The notes: generated from the sequence alone by a model not told the origin. 24,948 bases of DNA from an uncultured Oscillospiraceae bacterium (GCA_910585265.1 CAJUCA010000046.1:1-24948), one strand, 5' to 3'. Counted from the first letter of the stretch, positions 14,563 through 22,648 are shown. Numbers and translations: made by a program.

Positions 14563-14591
14563 ATTATACCACGCCCCCGCCGGGTTTGCAA
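14563..14591 (-). promoter_or_regulatory. Promoter of the small-peptide mRNA
   Basis: On the minus strand TTGCAA (14591-14586), 17-bp spacer, TATAAT (14568-14563). The predicted start is near 14556, at the AAGGCACTG that also begins RNA A. The same promoter, slightly altered, recurs at 14753-14781. Confidence 0.8.
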
Positions 14592-14599
14592 GGAAAGCC

Positions 14600-14628
14600 T
14601 TGACAGCCCGGGGCTGGGGGGCTATAAT
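14600..14628 (+). promoter_or_regulatory. Promoter of small RNA B
   Basis: TTGACA (14600-14605), 17-bp spacer, TATAAT (14623-14628), both perfect. The G/C-rich spacer corresponds to that of the RNA A promoter, but its inverted repeat has decayed. Confidence 0.87.
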
Positions 14629-14634
14629 GAGCAT

Positions 14635-14734
14635 AAGAGGGCGTTGCCGCCTGGCGGTCAGCCCTTGCGAGTCAACTTAGAACAAAGCCCTATATTGACC
14701 GCTCGGGTGCCTGCCGAGCGGTCAATACGCTTTT
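14635..14734 (+). ncRNA. Small RNA B, homologue of RNA A without a partner
   Basis: Boundaries are inferred from its promoter and from TTTT at 14731-14734. The 3' stem (14693-14706 with 14714-14727, 7-nt loop) matches that of RNA A with two compensated base-pair changes. The shared 5' blocks include GCGGTCAGCC and GTCAACTTA followed by AAC. Unlike RNA A, the region past its 3' end has no peptide gene: the opposite-strand promoter lies directly next to the RNA end. It could still act in trans on the peptide mRNA of unit A. Confidence 0.65.
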
Positions 14735-14752
14735 GGGGATATGTATATCATC

Positions 14753-14781
14753 ATCATACCATAGCTCCGGCGGGTTTGCAA
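14753..14781 (-). promoter_or_regulatory. Relic of the peptide promoter in unit B
   Basis: On the minus strand TTGCAA (14781-14776), 17-bp spacer, TATGAT (14758-14753), related to the promoter at 14563-14591 over its full length and flanks. Transcription would run straight into the antisense of RNA B with no peptide gene between. Confidence 0.6.
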
Positions 14782-14784
14782 GGC

Positions 14785-14807
14785 AAAGGGGCCGGTTTCC
14801 CGGCCCC
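14785..14807 (-). terminator. Terminator of the 48-residue protein gene
   Basis: Minus strand: an 8-bp stem GGGGCCGG (14807-14800) / CCGGCCCC (14795-14788), 4-nt loop, then TTTGCC. It lies 11 bp past the stop codon at 14819. Confidence 0.7.
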
Positions 14808-14818
14808 CTGTTCCGTGC

Positions 14819-14965
14819 TCACTGATTCAAGCCCGTGATGTAGGCGTCGATCAGATCCTTTATCTCCTTGGGTGTGTACACCTTGTCCGGGGTTTGCTCA
14901 AAGATCCGCAGCAGATCATACGCCATCGCCTTTTGAATGTCCTTCCGTTCGTTTTCGGTGGGCAT
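14819..14965 (-). CDS. 48-residue hypothetical protein
   Basis: Not recognised. The product is a small soluble, charged protein, MPTENERKDIQKAMAYDLL and onward, with two predicted helices. YTPKEIKDLIDAYITG near the C-terminus resembles one helix of a winged-helix fold, too little to call a DNA-binding protein. The ATG at 14965 is 7 nt after AAAGGGGG. The open frame extends upstream only across the promoter. It has its own strong promoter (14997-15025) and terminator, so it is a single-gene unit between the small-RNA units and the surface-protein gene. Confidence 0.75.
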   Translation of the reverse strand: MPTENERKDIQKAMAYDLLRIFEQTPDKVYTPKEIKDLIDAYITGLNQ

Positions 14966-14996
14966 TGTCTGGCCCCCTTTCTGTTGGGATGCCTTT

Positions 14997-15025
14997 ATTA
15001 TACCACTCCAGCCGCTCCGGCGCAA
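14997..15025 (-). promoter_or_regulatory. Promoter of the 48-residue protein gene
   Basis: On the minus strand TTGCGC (15025-15020), 17-bp spacer, TATAAT (15002-14997). Confidence 0.8.
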
Positions 15026-15033
15026 GGCCCCGC

Positions 15034-15067
15034 CTGCCAGGGCTTGGGCGGGCTGGCAGTTTTTTTT
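15034..15067 (+). terminator. Plus-strand terminator with no obvious gene
   Basis: CTGCCAG (15034-15040) pairs with CTGGCAG (15053-15059), and eight T follow (15060-15067). The nearest upstream plus-strand transcript is RNA B. It may insulate the surface-protein promoter from read-through. Confidence 0.65.
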
Positions 15068-15087
15068 GCTTTTTTCCCCATTAAGGC

Positions 15088-15115
15088 TTGCAAATTTTTG
15101 CCGATATTGTATAAT
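15088..15115 (+). promoter_or_regulatory. Promoter of the SLH surface-protein gene
   Basis: TTGCAA (15088-15093), 16-bp spacer, TATAAT (15110-15115). The predicted start is near 15122. Confidence 0.75.
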
Positions 15116-15121
15116 AGATGC

Positions 15122-15273
15122 TGTATCAGTGTGGCGACGGAGGCGTCAGCCAAATCATTCCGATGGAAGGAGGGCCGAATGCCCGGCCACCGCCCCCCGT
15201 CCGGGGGACACAGATGGAGGCCCTGGAGGCCTGTAAAAACCCAAATTTCCAACCAGAACAGGAGGAACAGGAT
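15122..15273 (+). other. Long 5' leader of the SLH surface-protein mRNA
   Basis: About 150 nt between the predicted start and the ATG. It holds possible hairpins GACG-GAGG-CGTC (near 15136), GGCCGAATGCCCGGCC (near 15174) and CCCCCCGTCCGGGGG (near 15190), then the ribosome binding site AGGAGG. No known riboswitch consensus is recognised. Long structured leaders are common on abundant surface-protein mRNAs and may simply stabilise the message. Confidence 0.45.
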
Positions 15274-18200
15274 ATGAAAAAACGTTTGTTGTCGGCGGCC
15301 CTGGCCCTGGCCATGGTGCTGACAATGCTGCCTTTGACGGCATTCGCGTATACTTACAACAGCCCAGAGCCCGAAGGCGACGGCACCGAAACGGTTGCGT
15401 ACCTGGAGTACGGGAACGCGAATAACCAGTATCTTAGCAGTGGCGGAACCGGCACTGACTTTAAGGGCGCGGGCTGGTACGTTACGCTGGATGTGCCGGC
15501 GGTGATTGGTTCCGATGGAAAGCCAGACCCTGCCCAGCCCCGCAAGACCGTTTACTATAAGGTCGATACGGGCCTTTCCGTGGGCGGGAAGTATTACAAG
15601 AATGCCGCAGTCCCCAGTGACAGTAATGTGCAGTACAATACAGATTCAAGCGGCAACAGGACCGGAATCAAAAAGAACGGATCCATCTATAGTGCGTCTT
15701 TGGACGCAAGCAAGAATCTCGTCCAGGGCAACCTGAAGGGCGCGGTCATTGTGATCGGCGGTGACCACGAGATCGACTGTGTCAACGCCCCCAGCCTGTC
15801 CCTGGATGTGTACGGCGGCAAGGCTACCATTAAGAATGCGAAGGCCACCGCCGTTGATCCCGCAAAACCTGTGCTGCTCACCAGCGTGACCGTAAACAAC
15901 AGCCAGTACCTCAAGTACGGCAAGGGCAGCATCAACATTGATGATGTGATGGATACGCTGACCCGCCTTGATCTGAAGAACGTGACCTTGGATGGCTCCG
16001 GCCTTACGCTCAACTCCAAGGTGGCGACCACCAATAAGGGGACGGGCCATACCGTCTCGCTGACGAACGTGACCACCACGGCTGCCATTACACTGGACGG
16101 CGTGGGCACTGATAACGACAAGACCCGCGCCGCCCAGAGCCTGACCATCACCAACAGCTCCGTGGGCGATATCACCGTGAAGGGCGTCAACAACACCGTG
16201 ACCCTGAACGAGGTGAAGAACAGCACCAACGCCCCCAACGTGACCATCGAAGGCACCGGCGGCAGCCTGAACGTCCGGGGCGGCAGCGTGCTGGGCGCGG
16301 TGACCGTTAAGAGCGGCGCGGGCAAGGAAACCACCGCCGCCCCCAGCAGCATCACCGTGGAGACCGGCTCCACCGTAGACAGCATCAAATCCGCGCAGGA
16401 CAGTGATCTGGCCACGGGCAGGAACACCATCACCATCGGCGGCACCTCCGGCGCAATTACCGCGAAGAACTCCACCGTGAACGTCAACGGCGGGCACACC
16501 GGGAACATTACCCTCACGACCGGCGCCGTGTCCGTCAGCGGCAACCGGGCCAGCGTGGGCGATGTGGAGCTGGCTCACGACGCCACCTTCAACCTCACCG
16601 GCACCAACTGCACCGTGGGCGCGCTGGCAGTAAAGAGCGGCGGCACCTCCGCCACCGTCACCTTCAACGTGCCCAACGACCCCAGCAACACTCTCGGTAG
16701 CAGCACAAGTGCGATCTCTACCAACTACACCAAAGCCACCGTCAAGGGCGGCACCTGGAAGTCCGCCGTGTCCTCCGTCAACCTGGACGCCTCCCTGGCG
16801 TACCAGCTGGAAAAGACGGTGGGTGGCGCGAAAACCTACACCTACTACACCTCCGACCAGCTGGGCGAGGCCATTCTGGAGCAGGGCGGCAGCAAGTCGG
16901 GTAATACGCTGACCAAAGTTGGGGACAGCGGTGGCTCCATTACGGTAACCTTCATGAACGGCAGTATGGAGTGGGGCGTGCTGACAGTCAACTCCAACGT
17001 GGTCATTCCTAAGCTGCCCACCCAGATGAACAACATCAAGACCCCCTACTGGTCCGATGGAGAGTTTAGCAACCTGACCGGAAGTTACAGCGTGCCCAAC
17101 CAAAACGTGGTGCTGAATGCGGGCGGCGGTGTGGTTTCCACCGACGTGACCAAGCTCACCGAGGTGAAGGTGGGCAGCAACGCCAGCAACATCAAGGCCG
17201 CCCTGGCGGGCAGCACCATCGTGCTGAGCGGCGCGGTGGGAAGCACCGACACCAAGTTCGACCTGGAGCTGGAGACCGACGCGGTGGAGAATAAGACAGA
17301 CAGCAGTGGTAATAACACGGAAGTACCTGTTGTCATTAAGCTGGGCGTGATCTTCGATCCCTCCAACAAGAGCCTGACCATTGCCAATACAGGCAGTCAG
17401 AGCCTGGGCCACGGCGTGGTTATCGAGAACACCTTCCAGGCCATCAAGCTGAGCAACGGCTCCCGCTACACCTTCGACGGCAGGGGCCTGGTGGTGCGCA
17501 CCCAGGAGATCAAGGTGAAGGGCGAGACTGGCCAGGATTATCCCACCGGGGACACCAAGATGGATGACATCGAGGTCATTGTCAACGCGCCCGGCTACAC
17601 CGCCACCCCGGCCCTGAAGCAGCAGGTTATTGACGTAATCAAGGGGACTGGCGCGGCAATCGATTTGACAAAGAGCCCCGCCGTGCAGCGTGCGGTGAAC
17701 GCGGCCCTGGCTACCATCACGGACAAGACCGTAGAGGGCTACATCAACGCCGCCTCCGCCCGGGCCAGGAGCGACTGGAAACTGGGTTCCAAGGACGACA
17801 CCGCTTACCAGGATAACCCTGGGGTGTGGCTGGTTCCCTACCTGGAGGTCAATGTCAGCAACTACCTGCCCAACCCTGTCAACCCCTCCATCACCGCCAC
17901 CCTGACCCTGAAGTGGCGCGTGGAGGTGCATCCGACCACCAACAAGGCCGAGATAAAGGATCGGATCGTGAAGGAAGCCCCCAACGTGGCGAACGGCCAC
18001 GGCACCTTTATCGCCAAGCAGGGCACGGCCCTGGCCCTGGACGGGGATCTGGGCGGGGATGGTGTGAAGATCACCTTTACGACCAGCAATAAACATTCCT
18101 TCGCCCATCAGGCGGATACCTATGATTACGAGGTCAAGTCCGGAGTGTTCACCGTCACCCACGCCGTCAACGGCAACCTGGGCAGGTTTGTGCTGGACAC

Positions 18201-19329
18201 CGTGAGGCCCCTGATCGAGCTGGGAACCAAACAGACTGGTGCCAGCGCGATGGATACTGTTGAGCAGTATTTTAGCACCCTTCAGGCCGCGGTGGACGCC
18301 GCCGAGGACGGAAAGATGATCGAGATCAACAGCAATTACAAGGGCAGCACCACCATTAACATGACCGGCAAGGCCCGCACCATCTATATCCAGGCCAACG
18401 GCAAGAACGTGGTGGTGGCCAACGCCAGCGGCGGCACGGTGGATGAGAACAGCAAGGGCAGCTTCTACACCATCAAGCTGAACCGGGACAACACCGTCAC
18501 CGCCAACGCGGTGGTCAGCGTGGGCTCCGCCAGCAACGGCTCCGCCTCGGTGGACACCACCATCGCCAAGCCCGGCTCCAGCGTCAGCGGCAAGTACACC
18601 GCCAACAGCGGCTACAAGGCGGGCAGCTTCACCGCCACCGCCCAGCCCGGCAACAAGTCCGTCAGCGTGAGCGTGTCCGCCAACGGCACCTTCAGCTTCA
18701 CCGTGCCCAGCGACGCCACCAGCGTGACCGTCACCCCGTCCTTCGTGCTGGACAACGGCCTGCCCTTCACTGACGTGGCGAACAACGCCTGGTATTTCAC
18801 CGCGGTGAAGTACTGCTACGACACCACCAACAACGGCTACCGCCTGATGGAGGGCGACAGTGCCGCCACCTTCGCGCCCAACGGGAGCTTCACCCGGGCG
18901 CACATGGTGCAGATCCTGTGGAACATGAAGGGCCGTCCCACGCCCAAGACCACGGCGAACCCCTTCCGGGACATGAGCAGCAGCAACTGGTACTACAGCG
19001 CGGTTCTGTGGGCCTATGAGAAGGGCTACGCCAAGGGCTATCCCGACGGCACCTTCAAGCCCGGCCAGGCGGTCACCCGCCAGGAGATGGTTCAGTTCCT
19101 GTATCAGGCGTCTGGTTCGCCCAGCGGCTCCGGGAACCTGAGCTACTATTCCGACGGCTACACGGCCAACAACTGGGCGCAGCCCGCCCTGCGCTGGGCC
19201 ACCGGCCTGGGCATCCTCAGCGGCCAGAACAGCGCGAGCCTGGGCAACACCCTGGCTCCCAGGGCGGTCGCCAAGCGTTGCGAGGTGGCCGTGACCGTGA
19301 TGAACTTCGACAAGCTGAACCTGTTCTAA
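15274..19329 (+). CDS. Large secreted S-layer-homology (SLH) surface protein
   Basis: A 1351-residue exported protein bound to the cell wall. The signal peptide is MKKRLLSAALALAMVLTMLP with cleavage expected after A23-F-A25. Residues from about 60 to 600 are rich in Thr, Ser, Asn, Gly and Val, with many short strand-turn units (T-V-N, S-I-T-V, G-N-I-T-L), as in right-handed beta-helix proteins. A less repetitive middle (about 600-1090) follows. Three SLH modules at about 1164-1229 (FTDVANNAWYF), 1230-1289 (FRDMSSSNWYY) and 1290-1351 anchor it to wall polymer. The third is weaker (KRCE where TRAE is usual). The ATG at 15274 is 8 nt after AGGAGG; the open frame upstream to 15118 lies in the leader. 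Own promoter and strong terminator. Function is likely S-layer component or adhesin. Confidence 0.9.
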   Translation: MKKRLLSAALALAMVLTMLPLTAFAYTYNSPEPEGDGTETVAYLEYGNANNQYLSSGGTGTDFKGAGWYVTLDVPAVIGSDGKPDPAQPRKTVYYKVDTGLSVGGKYYKNAAVPSDSNVQYNTDSSGNRTGIKKNGSIYSASLDASKNLVQGNLKGAVIVIGGDHEIDCVNAPSLSLDVYGGKATIKNAKATAVDPAKPVLLTSVTVNNSQYLKYGKGSINIDDVMDTLTRLDLKNVTLDGSGLTLNSKVATTNKGTGHTVSLTNVTTTAAITLDGVGTDNDKTRAAQSLTITNSSVGDITVKGVNNTVTLNEVKNSTNAPNVTIEGTGGSLNVRGGSVLGAVTVKSGAGKETTAAPSSITVETGSTVDSIKSAQDSDLATGRNTITIGGTSGAITAKNSTVNVNGGHTGNITLTTGAVSVSGNRASVGDVELAHDATFNLTGTNCTVGALAVKSGGTSATVTFNVPNDPSNTLGSSTSAISTNYTKATVKGGTWKSAVSSVNLDASLAYQLEKTVGGAKTYTYYTSDQLGEAILEQGGSKSGNTLTKVGDSGGSITVTFMNGSMEWGVLTVNSNVVIPKLPTQMNNIKTPYWSDGEFSNLTGSYSVPNQNVVLNAGGGVVSTDVTKLTEVKVGSNASNIKAALAGSTIVLSGAVGSTDTKFDLELETDAVENKTDSSGNNTEVPVVIKLGVIFDPSNKSLTIANTGSQSLGHGVVIENTFQAIKLSNGSRYTFDGRGLVVRTQEIKVKGETGQDYPTGDTKMDDIEVIVNAPGYTATPALKQQVIDVIKGTGAAIDLTKSPAVQRAVNAALATITDKTVEGYINAASARARSDWKLGSKDDTAYQDNPGVWLVPYLEVNVSNYLPNPVNPSITATLTLKWRVEVHPTTNKAEIKDRIVKEAPNVANGHGTFIAKQGTALALDGDLGGDGVKITFTTSNKHSFAHQADTYDYEVKSGVFTVTHAVNGNLGRFVLDTVRPLIELGTKQTGASAMDTVEQYFSTLQAAVDAAEDGKMIEINSNYKGSTTINMTGKARTIYIQANGKNVVVANASGGTVDENSKGSFYTIKLNRDNTVTANAVVSVGSASNGSASVDTTIAKPGSSVSGKYTANSGYKAGSFTATAQPGNKSVSVSVSANGTFSFTVPSDATSVTVTPSFVLDNGLPFTDVANNAWYFTAVKYCYDTTNNGYRLMEGDSAATFAPNGSFTRAHMVQILWNMKGRPTPKTTANPFRDMSSSNWYYSAVLWAYEKGYAKGYPDGTFKPGQAVTRQEMVQFLYQASGSPSGSGNLSYYSDGYTANNWAQPALRWATGLGILSGQNSASLGNTLAPRAVAKRCEVAVTVMNFDKLNLF

Positions 19330-19356
19330 GCCGTCACAGAAGCGAAACAGCATCAC

Positions 19357-19391
19357 AAAGGCCCGGCCGGGATCTCCCGGCCGGGCCTTTT
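19357..19391. terminator. Terminator of the SLH protein gene
   Basis: A perfect 15-bp stem AAAGGCCCGGCCGGG (19357-19371) with its complement (19376-19390), 4-nt loop and TTTT overlap. It is symmetrical enough to work for the convergent ftsH gene as well. Confidence 0.88.
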
Positions 19392-19410
19392 CCCGCGTCT
19401 GCGGACAGGG

Positions 19411-19442
19411 AAACGCCCCAGGCGGTAAGGCCCGGGGCGTTT
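19411..19442 (-). terminator. Second terminator, downstream of ftsH
   Basis: AAACGCCCC (19411-19419) pairs with GGGGCGTTT (19434-19442) over a 14-nt loop. It starts 3 bp after the ftsH stop codon on the minus strand. Confidence 0.6.
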
Positions 19443-19445
19443 GGG

Positions 19446-21611
19446 TCAGTCCGGCTTGTTCCCGTCCGGCGTCTCCTCCGGTTCATCGGAGGGGGGCGGC
19501 ATGGGGATGGGCTCGTCGATGATGTGGATGTGCTGGGCGGGAGGCTCGATGCCGCCGTCCAGCTGGGCGCGGGTGGAGGTGTAGGCCCCCTCCACCAGGG
19601 CGGGGTCCCGGCCCTCCAGGATGGCCACCATCTCGCCTCCGGTGATGGTTTCTTTCTCCAGCAGGTAGGCCACCACCTTGTCCATGTCCTCCCGGTTGGC
19701 CTCGATGACCTCCACCGCGGCCTTGTAGCACACGTCCAGCACGGCCTTCACGGCCTTGTCCATGACGGCGGCGGTGTCCTGGGCGCAGTCCAGGCCGTAG
19801 CCCCCGTCCAGGTACTGGTTGCGGACGGAGCCCAGGGCCATCATGCCGAATTCCTCGCTCATGCCGTACATCGCCACCATGTTCCGGGCGATGTTGGTGG
19901 CCTCCTGGATATCCTGGGAGGCTCCGTTGGTCATGGTGTCCATCACCACCTGCTCGGCGGCGCGGCCGCCCATGGACACGGTGATTTTCGCCATCAGCTC
20001 GTCCCGGGTGCGCAGGTTGGTCTTGTCCTCCTCGGGCATCAGCAGGGTGTAGCCCAGGGAGCCCTCGGTGTGGGGGACGATGGTGATTTTCTGCACGGGC
20101 TCGGCGTTTTTCTGCTTGTAGGCCACCATGGCGTGGCCCACCTCGTGATAGGCCACCAGCTTGCGCTCGAACTCGGTGAGGACGGAGTTTTTCTTCTCGC
20201 TTCCAGCGATAACGAACTCGAAGGAGGCCAGCAGGTCCTCCTGGGTGACCAGCCTGCGGCCCTTGCGGACAGCCCGAAGGGCGGCCTCGTTCACCAGGTT
20301 TGCCAGGTCGGCCCCCACGCACCCGGCAGTAGCCAGGGCGATCTTGTTCAGGTTCACGTCCTCCGCCAGCTTGATCTTCCGGGTGTGCACCTGGAGGGTG
20401 GCCAGCCGCCCCGCCAGATTGGGCCGGTCGATGGTGATCCGGCGGTCGAACCGTCCCGGACGGAGCAGGGCCTTGTCCAGCACCTCGGGCCGGTTGGTGG
20501 CCCCCAGCACAATGACGCCCTTGCCGGGGTCGAAGCCGTCCAGCTCGGCTAAAAGCTGGTTCAGGGTCTGTTCCCGCTCATCGTTGCCGCCCATGCGGTT
20601 GTCCCGGGATTTGCCGATGGTGTCGATCTCGTCGATGAAGATGATGCAGGGGGCCATTTTGGACGCTTCCTTGAACAGGTCCCGGACCCGGGACGCGCCC
20701 ACGCCCACGAACATCTCCACGAAGTCGGAGCCGGAGATGGAGAAGAAGGGCACGTTGGCCTCGCCCGCCACCGCCTTTGCCAGCAGGGTTTTGCCGGTGC
20801 CCGGCGGGCCCACCAGCAGCGCGCCCTTGGGGAGCTTCGCGCCGATCTCGGTGTACTTGCCGGGGTTGTGGAGGAAGTCGATGATCTCCTCCAGGCTCTC
20901 CTTGGCCTCGTCCTGGCCCGCCACGTCCTTGAAGGTGATGCCGGTTTTCTTCTCCACGTACACCTTGGCGTTGGACTTGCCCACGCCGCCGATGCCGCCG
21001 AAGCCGCCGCCGGACCCCATCTTCTTGAACATATAGCGGTAGAGCAGCAGCAGCCCGCCCACCATGAGGAGAATGGGCAGCACGTAGTTCAAAAACGCGG
21101 ACATCAGGTACTGCTCTACGGTGGGAGTGTCGGTTTTATACTCCTTCACGCCGTTTTCGTCCAGCCAGACCACCACGTTGGTGTGGGCCAGCCCGGGCGG
21201 GGGGGCGGTCTGGAACTTGATGGCGGCACTGGCGGTTTCGCTGGAGGTTTTGGGGTCGAACTGGTTGAGGAACTGGCCCCAGCCCCCCTTCCCATAGGCC
21301 TCCTTCTGCTTTTCCACGTACTCCGCCAGGGCGGGGGAGTCTTCCTTCAGGGTGAAGGTGTAGACGCTGGATGTCATTTCCACCGTGGCCACCTGTCCAT
21401 CCTCCACCCAGTGGAAGAAGGTGGAGTAGGGCACCGTCTCCACCGAGGCGTTTTCCATCGAGCTGTTACACATTTGGAGCAGGAATACCAGCATCACCGC
21501 CCACATCACAATGCTGAGATAACTCCATGGGGCCCGTTTTTTGTCGTCCCCGCCGCCTTTCTGATTGCTGTCCCGGCGGTTGGGATCGCTTGGCTTCACC
21601 GGGCCGGCCAT
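19446..21611 (-). CDS. ftsH: ATP-dependent zinc metalloprotease FtsH
   Basis: A membrane-bound AAA+ protease that degrades misfolded membrane proteins and regulatory substrates. The 721-residue product has two N-terminal membrane segments (about 30-48 and 170-190) around an extracytoplasmic domain, then the AAA module: Walker A GPPGTGKT (268-275), Walker B IIFIDEID, second region of homology with LRPGRFDRRI. The peptidase motif HEVGH (489-493) and a distal Asp in SQDIQEAT follow. The Pro/Glu-rich C-terminal tail is typical. The ATG at 21611 is 8 nt after AAAGGAGG; the GTG at 21632 lies upstream of that site and was not used. Monocistronic, divergent from rlmB. Confidence 0.96.
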   Translation of the reverse strand: MAGPVKPSDPNRRDSNQKGGGDDKKRAPWSYLSIVMWAVMLVFLLQMCNSSMENASVETVPYSTFFHWVEDGQVATVEMTSSVYTFTLKEDSPALAEYVEKQKEAYGKGGWGQFLNQFDPKTSSETASAAIKFQTAPPPGLAHTNVVVWLDENGVKEYKTDTPTVEQYLMSAFLNYVLPILLMVGGLLLLYRYMFKKMGSGGGFGGIGGVGKSNAKVYVEKKTGITFKDVAGQDEAKESLEEIIDFLHNPGKYTEIGAKLPKGALLVGPPGTGKTLLAKAVAGEANVPFFSISGSDFVEMFVGVGASRVRDLFKEASKMAPCIIFIDEIDTIGKSRDNRMGGNDEREQTLNQLLAELDGFDPGKGVIVLGATNRPEVLDKALLRPGRFDRRITIDRPNLAGRLATLQVHTRKIKLAEDVNLNKIALATAGCVGADLANLVNEAALRAVRKGRRLVTQEDLLASFEFVIAGSEKKNSVLTEFERKLVAYHEVGHAMVAYKQKNAEPVQKITIVPHTEGSLGYTLLMPEEDKTNLRTRDELMAKITVSMGGRAAEQVVMDTMTNGASQDIQEATNIARNMVAMYGMSEEFGMMALGSVRNQYLDGGYGLDCAQDTAAVMDKAVKAVLDVCYKAAVEVIEANREDMDKVVAYLLEKETITGGEMVAILEGRDPALVEGAYTSTRAQLDGGIEPPAQHIHIIDEPIPMPPPSDEPEETPDGNKPD

Positions 21612-21703
21612 AGGCACAACCTCCTTTTTCACGGATCGGGACTGGGTTCAATCCCGAAGTGCTTTCCAAATTTGCCCGTTTCCTGGTTTTGGGCATTTGA
21701 ATG

Positions 21704-21732
21704 AGTATACCACACTTGGCGGATAAAAACAA
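21704..21732 (-). promoter_or_regulatory. Promoter of ftsH
   Basis: On the minus strand TTGTTT (21732-21727), 17-bp spacer, TATACT (21709-21704). The leader is about 85 nt and contains a short CGGGA/TCCCG hairpin. Confidence 0.65.
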
Positions 21733-21800
21733 GAAATGTTCTTGGACAGGCTGTAAAATTTCTATGACGAAAAAAGGGGGGAAAAAGATGGCCCGCCCCC

Positions 21801-21842
21801 TTCCGCCCCGCCGGGAAATATGGTATACTATTAATTTAGTAT
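21801..21842 (+). promoter_or_regulatory. Promoter of rlmB with overlapping inverted repeat
   Basis: Weak TTCCGC (21801-21806), 17-bp spacer, TATACT (21824-21829). The inverted repeat ATACTA-TTAATT-TAGTAT (21825-21842) overlaps the -10 box and the transcription start, where a repressor would act. Confidence 0.55.
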
Positions 21843-21871
21843 GCGCCAAAAAGAGGAAAAGGAGCGTTTCC

Positions 21872-22648
21872 ATGCGAGACGATAAGAGACAGCGGCCTCC
21901 GCTGGAGGCGGAGGCGGACGGCCTCATTGAGGGCCGCAACGCGGTGATCGAGGCCCTGCGGGCGGGCACGCCCATTGACAAGATCTACATCGCCCGGGGG
22001 GAGACGGACGCCACCCTGGGCCACATCGCCTCCACTGCCCGGGGGAAGGGAGTGGTGGTGACGGAGGCCGACCGCCGGAAGCTGGACGGCATGAGCCGCA
22101 CCAAGAGCCACCAGGGGGTGATCGCCATCGCCGCCGTCCGGGAGTACGCGGAGGTGGACGATCTGCTCAACGCCGCCCGGGAGAAGGGGGAGCCGCCCCT
22201 CCTCGTGGTGTGCGACGAGCTGTCCGACCCCCACAACCTGGGGGCGGTGATCCGCACGGCGGAGTGCGCCGGGGCCCACGGGGTGATCATCCCCAAGCGG
22301 CGTTCGGCGGGGCTTACCGCCATCGTGGCGAAAACCAGCGCGGGGGCGGTAAGCTACCTGCCCGTGGCCCGGGTGCCCAACCTGACTGCCGCGCTGAAGG
22401 ACCTGAAGGAGCGGGGGCTGTGGGTGTTCGGCACCGCCGCCGACGGGGGGACCAGCCTGTACCAGGCGGATCTGAAGGGCCCCGCCGTCCTGGTCATCGG
22501 CAGCGAGGGGGACGGCATGGGCCGTCTCGTCCGGGAGCAGTGTGATTTTCTGGTATCCATCCCCATGAAGGGAAAGCTGAACTCGCTGAACGCGTCCGCG
22601 GCAGCGGCGGTGGTGCTGTATGAGGCGGTCAGGCAGCGGAACGCATAA
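21872..22648 (+). CDS. rlmB: 23S rRNA 2'-O-methyltransferase, TrmH/RlmB family
   Basis: SPOUT-fold methyltransferase expected to methylate the ribose of G2251 in the peptidyl-transferase P loop of 23S rRNA. The 258-residue protein has the RlmB layout: an N-terminal substrate-binding domain (about 14-90, starting IEGRNAVIEALRAG), then the SPOUT domain with DELSDPHNLGAVIRTAE (motif 1), VLVIGSEGDGMGR (motif 2) and IPMKGKLNSLNASAAAAVV (motif 3, the knot and SAM site). The ATG at 21872 is 7 nt after AAAGGAG; the frame extends upstream across the promoter. It is followed after 33 bp by the P-type-ATPase-like gene, probably one operon. In Bacillus the rae1/yacP gene follows rlmB; here the YacP domain is fused to a GTPase 10 kb away. 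Confidence 0.93.
   Translation: MRDDKRQRPPLEAEADGLIEGRNAVIEALRAGTPIDKIYIARGETDATLGHIASTARGKGVVVTEADRRKLDGMSRTKSHQGVIAIAAVREYAEVDDLLNAAREKGEPPLLVVCDELSDPHNLGAVIRTAECAGAHGVIIPKRRSAGLTAIVAKTSAGAVSYLPVARVPNLTAALKDLKERGLWVFGTAADGGTSLYQADLKGPAVLVIGSEGDGMGRLVREQCDFLVSIPMKGKLNSLNASAAAAVVLYEAVRQRNA

Noticed and set aside
14644..14838. A 64-codon plus frame across RNA B.
   Set aside because: It overlaps RNA B and the peptide-promoter relic, has no ribosome binding site, and is not shared by unit A.
15122..15273. Known riboswitch (c-di-GMP, cobalamin) in the SLH leader.
   Set aside because: None of the conserved cores, such as the GCACAGGGCAAACC of c-di-GMP-I, is present.
15646..19356. A very long open frame (1236 codons) antisense to the SLH gene, and similar ones at 3004-5064, 6367-8355, 8998-11472 and 12870-14384.
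   Set aside because: They are mirror frames of well-supported genes in GC-rich DNA, low in complexity (Gly/His/Pro/Arg-rich), without domains or ribosome binding sites.
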